Source: Deroplatys truncata (lineage: Eukaryota; Arthropoda; Insecta; Mantodea; Mantidae). From it: 64,000 bases of DNA. Location: positions 109,425,192-109,489,191 of the forward strand of contig CM060978.1 in NCBI GenBank assembly GCA_030765065.1, written 5' to 3'. The first letter of the stretch is position 1, and the number at the start of each line of letters is the position of its first letter. Positions 22,476-34,192 of the stretch are shown here, piece by piece. The notes beneath the pieces are model-generated. The model saw nothing but the letters and a program-made list of their open reading frames with translations, did no database searches and had not been told where the DNA came from. Position numbers and translations under genes: made by a program.

Positions 22476-23944
22476 GAGCTCTGACTGTGCAGATACTCAA
22501 ATATAAAATAATATGAGCAGTTTTTTCTAATTGTTTTAAATTATCTAAGTATATATTGAGACAGATCTGCGGTGTTGTAAGTTCTCGTACTTCTTCATGC
22601 CCACATCTGCAAGAATTTCCAGTCGCCTCAATGCCCATGACTACATCTCCATCAGCTGCACGTTCACACAAGTCTATCTACACCTCACCCCCTCCTCTTT
22701 TCCGATACCACGAGTACGAACTTTCCGCTCTCTCACTCTTTTAAACGACACATTCTGTCAATGTTTCCTTCATTTTCCCCCTCTTCTTTTCGTTTCACTA
22801 AAACCCGCCAAGCATTTGTTTTTCTTTTTTTTAATTTGAGGCCACAAATCGTCGAAAATTAATAATCTGCCCTTGGATCATAAAAAATTGCATTGCAGTC
22901 TGGTCTGAAAACACTCATTCTTTACATATATTTTCATAGCTCTATATTCCTATTTCTTAAAAGTTAAAGGGTACCTTCTTCTATTGTGGAGGATCCCAGT
23001 CTAATTCTTAGTTGGGGTGAGTTGCCCGGATAACCTGGTTGAGAATAATCGCGAACACTACCCAGAATGAGAACGACAAAGTACATGCATTACAACGTGA
23101 GGTTCACAATTATTATCGGGAAACTTTGTCGGGTTGGAGATCGGAAACGGGAAACATGGTCAAGTTTTAACTTTTCAGTTCTCGTCCCGGAAACTGCATG
23201 TGGCATTCATACATACCGTGACTAGCTGTCTTCATAGTAGAAACTGTTCCAGGAGGCTGGGAATTAAAACTGCTGCTAGAGCTCTCGCAACTCTGGAGAA
23301 TAAAACAGAACGGGTTTAGTTGGTCCTTTATTACAAAGTATTAAGATAACCCTTTCGTAAAGGAAATCAGAAATACAGTTTAATGCATCGAATTTCCAAA
23401 TTGATAAATCTGCATTGTGTGGCTGAATTGCAAGTAGGTGAAACAATGTCTCTGGTCAGTCACAAACAAATAATGTACCAAAGCGTATAATCGACTTTGA
23501 ACGTTGCTATCGATAAGCATTCTCGTTTCCGTTACCGGTTTATTGTAAACCAAACTTGCGTCGCTTTGTTTCTCGTTCCCGGTTTATTGTAAACCAGTCT
23601 TACGCTTTTTGTTTTATTTGGGGGTTTTCCATTATCCTAAGATATTAGGATATCAATATTGGGTAACGCTCAGCTCTGCGGACCTCAGGCTCGCTTGAGT
23701 ATTCATTTTACCCACTTCATTCGCTGTCTCTGCATACCCGAGTGGTGAATAGGGTGTCAAATTCGCTAGAAAAGATAATAATCAACTATTTTGACAATAC
23801 AGTGCTGTTCATTAGATATGGTAACACACAATGCAAATCGAAAGTAGGTACTGGAAACCTCACTGCTACCTCACGAAATTCACGGCCTCGTACAAAAATA
23901 GTACATCAGTGTAGTCCTTAATGGTGATAATTTCTCTAATTTAA
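22476..23944. other. No gene seen
   Basis: CTCGTTCCCGGTTTATTGTA and TCTCGTTTCCGTTACCGGTT with TATTGTAAACCA (23520-23600) are a small local duplication. No gene supported. Confidence 0.5.
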
Positions 23945-24786
23945 TGCCTTCAGTTAAGCATGCCCGCATTTGAGAGGTCCCAGGTTCAATCCCGGCGACC
24001 GCCCTTTGTGACCCACGGATTTTTTCGGGGGTTTTCCCGGGTCGTCGGGCGAATGCTGAAGTGGTTTCTTTCATCCTCGAAGTTTCCTGTCCCTCCATTT
24101 CTTCCAAAAATTAATTTTTTTTATTTATGGACGCTCTTTAACTGCTGTGGTCCTTAGCGTCCAATTCCATATTGGGCGTGAAAGACGGTAATTTTGCTCA
24201 GAGGCCTCTTTATCAGGCTTGAGGTTCTTTTACGTGACGTAAATCTACGATACGGGACCACCGGTTTTACTTCCCTTCCGAAGGAAGCCATGCTAAGGAT
24301 TTTTACGCCCGAAAAAAATCCATCGCCCTCCGCCGGGTTTGAACCCGCTACCTTGGGAACTAGAGGCTAGCACGGTACCACTAGTCCACGGAGGACGTCA
24401 CCATCCATTTCTTCCAGTAATAATTTCATTCATCCTTCACTCCATTTGGTCTATTTCAGGGTTGACGTGTCGGCAATGGTGTTTGGGTGCAAAGTGGCAG
24501 GGGAAAAGGATGCTTTCTGTGCACTTTTTCCGTCCCTCGGCCTTCGTCGGTTGCCGAGACATAAGGACCGCCCCCTGGGCGGGGGGGGGGGTGACCCTGT
24601 GTGACTCTGTTTCCGGTCTGCCTCACTCTGCCTGGGAGTCTAATCTGGAAACTGTAGGGATCCTGTCATTGCTGTGCCGTCATTCCTGGTTCCGGCCACC
24701 CGGTGTCTCCCTCCACCTCATCCCTCATTCCGGGGGATGCCCCTCTTGGGGCGTCGGTACAATATCCCTCCGCTTCCCAATCCAAC
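23945..24786 (+). mobile_element. SINE family Sb, interrupted by an Sa insertion
   Basis: The head (GAGAGGTCCCAGGTTCAATC) and the GGGGTTTTCCCGGGTCGTCG plus GGCGAATGCTGAAGTGG signature match the Sb copy at 18.7 kb. After the nested Sa copy the body resumes at 24417 with TCATCCTTCACTCCATTTGG, then GGGAGTCTAATCTGGAAACT, GTAGGGATCC and CCTCATTCCGGGGGATGCCC. About 530 bp remain without the nested element. A 10-G run lies at ~24580-24590. Confidence 0.8.
24107..24403 (-). mobile_element. tRNA-derived SINE (family Sa), full length with 13-bp target duplication
   Basis: The minus-strand head at about 24403-24330 has pol III-style boxes: TGGACTAGTGGTACCGTGCT (A box region) and GCGGGTTCAAACCCGG (B box). 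The body contains AAGGAAGCCATGCTAAGGAT and the complement of GCTCAGAGGCCTCTTTATCA, and ends in GAGCGTCCATAAATAAA plus an A-rich tail. Flanks are TCCATTTCTTCCA at 24094-24106 and 24404-24416, a perfect 13-bp duplication as left by LINE-type integration. It is nested inside a larger SINE (family Sb). Confidence 0.93.
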
Positions 24787-26112
24787 AAACCAATCAGCTA
24801 AGCATTAATTTAAATAACTCATTTCGCAACCAGGCCTATATTTTAAGCCTAAGATATTGTATTTTAATAGTTTTATGCAATTCTTTTTAACAAAATTATT
24901 GTGAATAATGGAGAAAGTACTTGGATTGTATATATATATATGTATATATATACTATTTTATCTAAGTATATTCGGAAAAATACTCTGCAAAATTCAGTTA
25001 GGGCTAAGGCTATAGCAGTTCATATTTCTCCACATTTTGGGTTAATCACAGTGCTTATCTGAATAAAAAATATTTCAATTAGAAATCCTAGGTTTTTATT
25101 AAGAGGTTAGGAAAACCTCAACGTCAGTTGTTAATGAGATCGGTTGATATAGGTTGCTATCAACCGAAATACTCGACAGATATTACCTCTCGGGCTGCTG
25201 CCCAGGAGACGAATTGAGTTCTTTTAGAATTGAAAATTTTACGTGGGAGTTTTCTTGGAATAAGGTGAAAATTAAATAGTTTTAGCGTTTTGGGGCTCCG
25301 TTTTTCGCGAAATCAGTAGTTTATATGAACAGATTTTATCCTGATAGGATTAGGTTATTGATTCTGTTTTATAATTAATAAACTTATTTTTACAATTTCA
25401 AGAGAAGCATATTTTGCTCAGCGTAAGTAAGTATACAATAATTTGTAGTTGTGAGTATTTGCAAACTCAGTGCAGATGTTTCAGAAGAACCATCCCAAGT
25501 AGTTGTGTGCACACTGACAGTTATACTCGCTACGGTTGTCGGATATTAATGAGCCAAGCGTGCAGTCTTTGTCGCGACGTAGTAGGATGGGACAGACTAA
25601 AAATATTGGCTCTGGCAGGCGTTCAGGTAGGTGTGTGTGGTTGTAGCCATTCACTGGTGTCGCGTGATTTGCCAACAATAGTTAACGAACGATCGTGACC
25701 AGCTTATCACAATACACGTGCATCACAAAATACACAGTGAAACTGTTAAGGAAATTTACAACCATGATGGACGATTTTATCAACCTCCGTGAGACAGTGA
25801 GGGTATGCATAGGTAGGTCATACTCTAACAGTCAAAAGTGTGATACACTACCACTATCCTCTGGAAACATGTAGAGTGTAAAACGAAATAATGTTTTAAA
25901 ATAAAGCAATATCAAGGTGTCAGAAATGTACATTATTACTTAATGAAAAGTAACATTATTGTACTAAAAACAGAGAAATCAAATGATGCACATAAAATTG
26001 TAGGAATACCCTCCCTCCCCTATGACATGCAACGGAATTGGTTTGATTACGTGGTTTACTGCAGTCATATTGCTTGAGAACCCTTGCATTTTATCTAGTT
26101 TATCTAGTACAT
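24787..26112. other. No gene seen
   Basis: A short (TA)n tract lies at 24930-24950. A Cys-rich 94-codon frame at 25414-25698 (SYTRYGCRILMSQACSLCRD) overlaps an opposite-strand frame and matches nothing known to me. Confidence 0.5.
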
Positions 26113-26385
26113 ACGAGGGCTGTCCCAGAAGTACCCGACATAACAAAGAAAACACAAACATTTTGGGGAAAAAATATCTTTATTTCTCTACATAGTCTCC
26201 TCGATACACTTTTCCCAGCGATGTTCAATAGCTTCGATACGCTGTTTATAGTGAGAACCGTCGAGTTCTGCAAAATAGCCATCAACTGCAGACTCCACCT
26301 TTTCATTGTTGCCAAATCTTTTACCACCAAGCCATTTCTTCAACTTTGGAAACGGAAAATAATCAGAGGGGGTTAATCTAGAGGT
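26113..26385 (-). mobile_element. Mariner transposon 3' end fragment
   Basis: Beginning just after TA at 26111-26112 the + strand reads CGAGGGCTGTCCCAGAAGTA, the same terminus as the mariner at 13862. On the minus strand the coding part reads LTPSDYFPFPKLKKWLGGKR, then EIKxxVDGYFAEL-like residues and HRWEKCIE, the usual mariner C terminus including the third catalytic Asp. Coding similarity stops abruptly near 26380, so only the last ~270 bp remain. It belongs to the same family as the 13.9 kb copy: the segment around the third Asp is nearly identical at the DNA level. Confidence 0.85.
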
Positions 26386-27859
26386 CTTCCCACTAGACGA
26401 GTGCCTTGTAATTGCTCTTTGAGATGTATAAAAAATGAATACCCTTTTCCTGGTTAATTCCTCAAAAATTACAACTTGTATTGTCAGTTGCACATGTAAT
26501 ACACCATGTGTTTGTTTTTATAACTTTGGATAAATAATTTGAAGCGCTCTCGGATGTTTTCACTTAGCAGCTCATTAACTTCTGGTAATTTGATTTGCAA
26601 ATCCCCTTCCTGTGCTTAACTGTCGCAGGAAAAATCTTTTAGTGGTCATGGTTGCTGGCATCAGTAGCAAAAGAGAGATGTTAGCTTTGTTTGCAGAGGT
26701 TACAGCTTGTTTTTGAGAAAGTTGAGCAGTTATATTGCTCACATTCTATTCTTCCACACAACACCTTTTGTCCAATCCCTGATTTGAGTATATTTTCTTC
26801 AGAATTTGTATACACTACTGTCATTTGAACGGTAAGTTTGATTATGTTTGACAACATAAAACGACAATATATCTTTAGCAGCCGCCAAATATTTTATTTA
26901 AATGTATTCGTGTTTACAAAAAATGGGTTCGGGATGAATATACTCATAAGCATCGCATCTTTTAAAACACCCTTCATAGCCGACAGCCGAAAGTAAATTA
27001 AAACTGAGAAATGTACAACAATGGATATTTCGGAAAAGCCTAATGCTACCAAAAGATAACGGATATAAATGTTACACTATAATGAACCCTGATTTTGATA
27101 GCTTGTATGGTTTCCCAGTTATACAAAACTCAACAGAACGAATAGGATTTCAAAGGCCATTTACAGTTAATTCAAGGTATGTGTGTAAAGGACTATTTAT
27201 GGTGGTGATCTAAATACCTAACCTGCGTGTAAGTATGACATTTGGTACATAACCTAGTTCTCGTTCTTTGTTTGTGGTGTTCACAACCTCGCGCATTTTT
27301 AAAGGCTGTTTGAGGGAAAGTCAAAAGATCCAGCACTACTTGCATGGAATGTTTTAATCGAATGCAGCACTTCCTCCATCAGTGGTAAACCTAGATCGTG
27401 TTGTGTAATATCATGACACTATTATCTGGGTTGGCTAGGAAACAACAATAATTTTCCTGGACACCAAAAGCTACAGTTGTAAATGAGAAACTACGTAACA
27501 ACGTTATTGCGACGAAAGACACCGTAGATACATTAGTGAAACTTTGAACTTACTCCTTCACTGGAACGCTTAAGAAAAAAAAAAGTATATATTTATAGAA
27601 AGCTGGTCGAACAAAGTTCAGCGGTTAACAGCGTTATCTTTGAATTGAACAGCAGGCAACAATAACTAGGAATATATGCTGTTCAACAAAATGTTGGATT
27701 CGTACTACTTTAATCTACTGAAGTATAACAAATGTATAATGTACAACATTATATAACAATATGACACTGACAGTTATAATCGTGGCATACATAAATAGCC
27801 ATTTTCTGAATTTAAATCCACTAGCTGTCTTCCGTCTTACCCTTACTGCATTGCACGGA
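26386..27859. other. No gene seen
   Basis: AT-rich spacer right of the mariner fragment. No ORF above 65 codons, no terminal repeats recognised. Confidence 0.55.
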
Positions 27860-28450
27860 TGCAACCTGTAAGTAAAGGGTTGAAAATAAAGCTGGGGGTT
27901 AAAAGACGTGAATAGCCTCTTTCACTCGTATCTCAAGTTTAAGTGACCAATTTGTGTCCAAATTGGTAAAATGGTGCATATTTGTATTTATAGGGTCGAA
28001 TAGGAGTATTTTTAAGGCAGGCTATAATTTTTGACAAGTCGAATTGCCCAAGTCCACAAATTAGTGTCCATATTGGACAAGCAGTGTAGTTTTGTTATAT
28101 AAGGGGTTAAAAATAATGGATGAGGATACTTTTTAAAAAATGTCGAGGTACTATATGAAAATAAGGTTTGGATAGCTTTTGGAAGTTTTAAGGTATCTTA
28201 GAATTTGTGCTAAACCCTATGGTATGATTGTACAATAGGTTAAACAGTGAAGATTTATTCATAAGGGTTTGAAAATATGGTAGTAGTTATTTAGAGTTGT
28301 AAGGTAGCTTATAATTTTGTTGGGTCCTATAATATAAGTGTACAAACATTTGTCTAGATAGACCAAAGAGTGTTGATAATAGGGATTGAAAATAAGGGAA
28401 GCGGAAGTTTCTAAAAGTTTTAAGGTAATTTATCATTTCTTTTTTCGTAT
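27860..28450. repeat. Highly diverged tandem repeat, ~110-160 bp period
   Basis: GGGTTGAAAATAAAG (27879), GGGGTTAAAAATAATGGA (28106), GGGTTTGAAAATATGG (28265) and GGGATTGAAAATAAGGG (28381) each head a segment that continues with a TTTTAAGGTA(G/T)CTTA(T)AAT-like block and a GTGTACAA or GTGTCCA block. This looks like an old tandem array or an internal repeat of a larger unknown element. Confidence 0.5.
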
Positions 28451-30170
28451 TCTAAAACTCAAATGCATGAAGTTTTGTCAAAACTATATCTAAAATACTC
28501 CTTGATAACAAATTTAAGCGAACTCAAAGGGAATGTTGGTGATATGAACAAGAAATGAAACTCCTCTCCCTCTAATGACTCGATTTTAAAACAGTTTAAG
28601 CTTCTCCATTCACTCCTTTGTGCTAAATTCATTAAACATGTGCCTAGTTTCAATAAGCTGCTCAAAAATACATACTTAATAAAACAGGATTGACGTCGGA
28701 TGACATGAGTATAAAACCGACCTAAACTCTTTCCATTTTTATTTGTTTTGGGGAATAGTGTCCGGAAGAAGTGTTTTTCGGTTGAATGGTTTCCAGATTA
28801 CGCACACACACACACACTTTCTTACATTGTATTAATATAAATTAATTCTTTCTTGTCGTAAGAAAACGTACGAACGAATATTATAGAAAATATAATTGAA
28901 ATATTCTCGTGTGCGAAACCATTAACAGGAACCTTCTTATTTAGGCTTTTTTCCATTTGTTCAGGCTACTCAAAAGTATACTTCCCTCAATATCGAATTT
29001 CTAAATGAAGCGGAATAGTAACATGATGTCAACAACAAAGAAATCTATATTATCCACAACAATCAATGTGTATCCTAGAATGCCCAACTACAAGACATTC
29101 AAGAAAATAAATTTTTAACAGAGAAACAAAGAAAAAGTCCCAGATAACTTAAAACACATTGATGCATTTCTAAAACAATTGAAACCTCTAAACGTTTGCT
29201 TCCCACCGCACGCAACGCGTCATTTTGCGGTTTATAGATAGTCTCTGTGGCAAGTGCATTATCAAAAGTCTAACTGAAGGACCCTTGTGACGAAGTTTGT
29301 TGGTAATGTGTGCAGAATATACTTATATACATCTCGCTGGAGTAACTGAGTAAACGGAGCATATAAACAGCTAAAAGTTTTTCAAGATAAGACGCTTGAA
29401 CTCTGCGCTGATATTTCCATCTTCAGGAAAAGTGAAGCGAGTGACCTCATTACGTCAACGCCGTGGCCGTAACCTTGACCCATTGGGCGCCTGGAAGAAC
29501 ATCAACACGTGAGGGTGAAGGTGAATAGCCACTGCGGCTTTTCTGATCGTTTGGTGTCTAAAAGGTGAAGATTTCATGCTGAATGTTAAACATAGGTAAA
29601 GAAGCAAATAGGCAGACGAAACGACCAAAATAACAAAATGCCTTTGAGGTTTTTGGGAGAAGAGATTGGGGGGGGGGGGGGGCTTTAGGTTACAGTTCTA
29701 TCTCATTTTCTTATAAACAACTTAAATAAGTTTCTGTTTCTTTCATTGTTTGTTTTTCATGATCCTTCCGCTTTTACATTTATAAGCAAAGCGTTCGCTA
29801 CTGCGTGGCTTTGTCCAATGTACTCGTAAAAACTCGCGGAATTAAAGTTTCATAAATTTGTCATTAAAACTGGTTGCAATCGAAATAAATCTATGGGCAG
29901 TTAATTTGGAGAGAACCAAAAATTAACGATTTTTAGGTGACAGCTGGATGAATTCTGAAATGGCTAATCGTGAATAACAAAGCTGGGGAAAAAAATTATC
30001 TTAAATTCTAAATTTGTTGTTTGGGCTCATTAGCACATGATATTGAATCCTATAATAACCGTAGCGTTTTAAGTATTATAATGCAATTTTTTAATTTTAA
30101 TTTACAGGTGATAGTTGTTATATAATAACTTTATATAAAGGAACGAATATTTGCAAAAAACGAAAAATCT
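28451..30170. other. No gene seen
   Basis: Contains a short (CA)n at 28801-28817 and a 14-G run at 29669-29682. Nothing else recognised. Confidence 0.55.
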
Positions 30171-30976
30171 GTGTTATGCTTACATGACTTTCTCTACTCT
30201 TGTACAAACTATTTTTACAAACGCTTATTCTCCATCTACTTCATGTTAATCGAGATATCGAGATGATAATCTTATTGCTAATTTTCTTGTAGGTGCAAGG
30301 GGAATATGGTAGGCTTTAAGCGATAGTCAAATCTTTTAAGAGCTGGTTGCTATGTAAAGCATTTCATTCTCTTTGCATGTACAGGACAAAAAAAAACTAA
30401 TTACCATTTGCGAAAAAGTATGTGTTGTAAAATTCAAATAACCAGGAATATCTCGGAAATGGTTCACTCGACAAAAAAATGTAGATGACATAAATTGTGT
30501 GTTTTAACGAGATCTACGTTTTTTCTGTAGTAAAACTTTGTCTATCTCTTACGGTTCACCAGTTATGCAAACTCATTCAGAATGAAGGGGACTTTTAAGA
30601 GACATTCCCAGAAAATTCAAGATATACATTTGATTTGCCATTAAAATATCTTAAAACATGTGATATTTTAATCAAAATCATTAGAGCCATTTTTGAGAAA
30701 ATCACAATTTTCGAAAAATGTTCCACGTAAAGGGTAGTCTGGGTGGGGATTTTATCTTCGTGTCGCATCCTTGGAAGATGTTAAACTCAAATACCAAGTT
30801 TAGTATTTTCCTTATTGAGTTATGCTTTTTACAGACACACACACGGACATGTTTCCAAAAATGCTTTATTTGGATTCAGACACCTCAAAACATGTATTTC
30901 TGAAATCTTGGTATCGAATTTTTGACTAGAATGCAATACTTTCCCCACTTACTATATGTAGCAGAGAACATAAAAC
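30171..30976 (+). repeat. Repeat A copy, full length, uninterrupted
   Basis: The best reference copy. 5': GTGTTATGCTTACATGACTT then TCTCTACTC; interior: GAATATCTCGGAAATGGTTC, TTTTTTCTGTAGTAAAACTT, AATCAAAATCATTAGAGCCA, GTAAAGGGTAGTCTGGGTGG, TTGGAAGATGTTAAACTCAA. 3': CCCCACTTACTATATGTAGC then AGAGAACATAAAA. Length ~806 bp. No ORF longer than about 60 codons. Confidence 0.88.
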
Positions 30977-31252
30977 TGGAACTTTTACTAAGTACATATA
31001 TCCGTTTTTACACAAAATTCTTATTAATGAAGAAATAATGATCTGCATGAGCAATATTTACGGAAAGAAGCATAAATCAGTGATTCTCATAGTATACGCT
31101 GGGTTACAAAAAACGGGTACCATGAACGAGAACGAAACACAAAATCAAGAAAGAAGTGAGTGAATTTGGTTTTTCATCTGAGACTTTGATACAAATTCTT
31201 GATTTATGATTCTTCTTGCGAAAGTGGCATCCTAACACGCTTATAAAAATAA

Positions 31253-32065
31253 CGTGAGTTACATCCACGTGACTTTTTGCACCCTCTATCGCTTAACGGG
31301 TATACAAATTATCATTAGAAAAGTTTATTTTCCTATCTACTTCATTTTAATAAAGATAAACCTTACCGAAATAGCTCATTACACACCTGGTTATAGGTAC
31401 AAAAGGATTAGCGAAGTCAAAAGTTTCAGAACTTGACGCTATATGCTGGCTTTAAATTCCATCCTCTTTTCATGACATCGCGAGAAACAACTGACAATGG
31501 ACAGGAAAACTTCAAAAGGATAGTTAAGCATTGAACAATTCGAACCATTAATAACGGATATCTCGGAAATGAATGACGCCACAAAAATGTTATTTGAAAT
31601 AAATTGTGTTTTTTAAGATTTACATTTTTTGTGTAGTACGTTTTCAACTATCGCTTAATGTTTACCAATTATACAACATTGTGCAAAATTTCTTCGAATG
31701 AAGAGGACTTCATAGGCTTTTCCAACAAAATTCAACATATAGTTTATTTACCATGTAAATATCTTTAATATGTGGTATTATAATCAAAATCGTTAGAACC
31801 ATTTTTTTAAATAAAAAATTTCGGAAAACGTTCCGTGTAAAGGGTAGCTGGAGGTAGGGAGATTTTCTTGAAAAGCTTCGTGTCGCACCTTTGGAAGATA
31901 TTGAAGCTAAATACCAAGTTTGGTATTTATCCGAATTTTCGTTTTTGAGTTATGCTATTCAGACCTTTTTCTACCTCAAAACACATGTTTTCGGTGAAAT
32001 CTCGACATCGTATTTTTGGGCGGAATACAATACTTCCCCAATACTTTCCCCTAGAGAAAGTAAAA
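31253..32065 (+). repeat. Repeat A copy, full length
   Basis: 5' GTGAGTTACATCCACGTGAC with a decayed TTTCTCTAC; interior blocks GGATATCTCGGAAATGAATG, GTGTAGTACGTTTTCAACTA, AATCAAAATCGTTAGAACCA, GTAAAGGGTAGCTGGAGGTA. 3' ends CCCTAGAGAAAGTAAAA. The CA site is collapsed here (TATTCAGACC). Begins only ~280 bp after the previous copy, same orientation. Confidence 0.86.
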
Positions 32066-32260
32066 GGGTTTTTATTAAAATGTGCGGTTCTCCACTGTTT
32101 TCTAGCAAAAGCTACAATGAAAATCATTAATTCAAATTGTCATAAAAATAAAAAGGCTATATGTAAAGTGTAAAAGCGAGAATTACGGATTTTTTGTTTC
32201 GTCAGTGTTCTTTTTAAGATTTACTTTGAAGAATGTGTTGCATATTAAAACAAAATCTGA

Positions 32261-32648
32261 TGTGTTGCATCAAAATGACTTCCCATACTCACTTCTCTAC
32301 ATAGTGTTCTTACAAAACATCATTCTATCTACGTCTTATTAATACAGATAAACCTTCAATTCGCCTTTACCCATTTTGTTTTAGGATACAGTATGTAAAA
32401 CGTTACTCGTGTTTTTAAAAGCGTGTCCCTAAGTGATAGCTTTGAAATGCCATGTTTACAGACGCACACGCACACGCACACGCACATACACATACACACA
32501 CATAAACACATGCGGACCTTCTAAACATAATTGTTTCAGATCCAGGAAGACTCATAATATTTATTTCCTGTGAAATTTCCGTATCGAAGTTTTGGGTGGA
32601 ATGCAGTGCTTCTCCTACTTACTATAGATAAGTAGTAGAGAAAGTAAG
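32261..32648 (+). repeat. Repeat A copy with internal deletion
   Basis: 5' TGTGTTGCATCAAAATGACT then CACTTCTCTACATAG; 3' CTACTTACTATAGATAAGTA then GTAGAGAAAGTAAGA. The middle ~400 bp (from the TTAAGCG segment to the CA site) is missing. A CA-rich run (32461-32510, with CG and TA interruptions) lies at the junction. Confidence 0.82.
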
Positions 32649-32840
32649 AAAAACATTGTAGGCGTTGTCTTCCTTCGTTTTAGTAATACTACAGAATGTA
32701 TGCTAAGAATTTAGCTAATTATTGTGTTATGTTGTTGTCGATTATAAAAATGTATTAATTTAGTTTAATAAATACTAATGGAATGTTTTACAATGAGCCT
32801 CCAAAACCAATTCGTAATTAGTCTTGCAACTTTTTTTGCG

Positions 32841-33072
32841 TCCTTTAACCGGTTAGGTCTTATCAGGTGATGAATGAAATGGGTGGAATTGTGCTCAAAT
32901 GAGCCCAGGGTCCATAGAGCTTAAAGCTACCCGACATTAGTCTTTTCAGGATAAGGGAAACCCGAAAAAAAACTTTATCCGGATAACTACTCCCAACGGA
33001 AACTCGAACTTGGGACCGCTTGAATATGAGGCAGACACGCTACATCCACAGCACAGAGGCGGGAGCGACGTT
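32841..33072 (-). mobile_element. tRNA-derived SINE-like element
   Basis: The minus strand from 33072 reads CCTCTGTGCTGTGGATGTAG (A box region) and GCGGTCCCAAGTTCGAGTTT (B box), followed by a body with a run of T, CGGGTTTCCCTTATCCTG and GACCCTGGGCTCATTTGAGC. It lies between repeat A copies and unassigned DNA. No target duplication was identified. Confidence 0.55.
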
Positions 33073-34192
33073 TTTTGTCTTGTACCTAACGATTAGCGGC
33101 TCATATGTATAAGCATATCAATTTTTATGACGTTCTAAAAGCATGTGCCATTTTTAGGTAATCTCTAATTACATTTAAATTTGTAGCTGAATACAATAAC
33201 TCTGCGACACTACTTTAAAACGCAAATCTATTTCAAAATAAGGCAATCCAATATAATTAAAACGCTTAAGAAAATAGCACATAAATATTTTCTGCATTAA
33301 CGAATACAATTAGCTGACCTCTCGATGTCTTTCGTTTCAAGATATTCTACAGTTTAAAAAGAACTCGGATACTTGTGTTATGTAAGTACCTACAGGTTTT
33401 TGCCAAGGTTAGTGCCTATAATATTAGCTTTGGCTCTGCTGCCGCCTCTCAATCAGCTGCAGTGTGATGTAAACATGATGTACAACCTTTTACGAATCAT
33501 TCGCTTCCAGTCACCCAAGCTTTGAAAACAAGCTAAGCATAGCGAAATAGCGGTAAATAAAACTAATGATGTTTTCCGTCTTCTCTCTATGTTTAATCAA
33601 GAAATGCTCGCTAACCAGATTTTAGATACATTCGCTACTGCCGGAGCACCTGTTAATTTCACCTTTTCCCTCCTTATGTAAGACTGAAACAACTCACGAA
33701 CCGCTGTTCTTAAGAAATTGAATTTATAGAAAAGTTGTTTGAAGAAAACCTGTTTCAAAATTAGTTCAAATTGGGGCAAAAATATGGGTAATTTGTATAT
33801 AGATTCCTTAGGTGAATCAATCCACGTGGAAATTTTATACGTGAGTTCTAACGATGTTTATTGATACATTTCAGGTTTGATTGGAACCGGTATAAATTAA
33901 CCATAGTTCATATAGAGAACCTAAGAACTAGGATTTTATTGACAAACACTTGTTGAAATTTATGCAAAATGTTTGAACAGCAGATATCGTCATATATCAA
34001 GGTTGCTTGAAACCGGTACAAAATTAAGGACGGTTTACATGGAATACCTCTTCAAGTATTTAACAATTTGGGGATATTTCCGCATATTAATGTTCTGCAT
34101 ATTATTGTAAAAATAATCCACCTTAAATTTTAAGCTCGCGTACATATTCCAAACTTTTTATTGATCTGTTGGTTTATATACGAGTATATATA
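33073..34192. other. No gene seen
   Basis: AT-rich spacer between a SINE and the DUF4817-type transposon, apart from the old duplication at 33.9 kb. Confidence 0.55.
33890..34050. repeat. Diverged direct duplication
   Basis: GGTTTGATTGGAACCGGTAT followed by AAATTAACCATAGTTCATAT near 33870-33920 is echoed by GGTTGCTTGAAACCGGTACA then AAATTAAGGACGGTTTACAT near 34002-34042. About 130 bp period, two units, old. Confidence 0.4.

Noticed and set aside
24339-24890. 183-codon open frame
   Set aside because: It crosses the joint between nested Sa and Sb SINEs, so it cannot be a gene.
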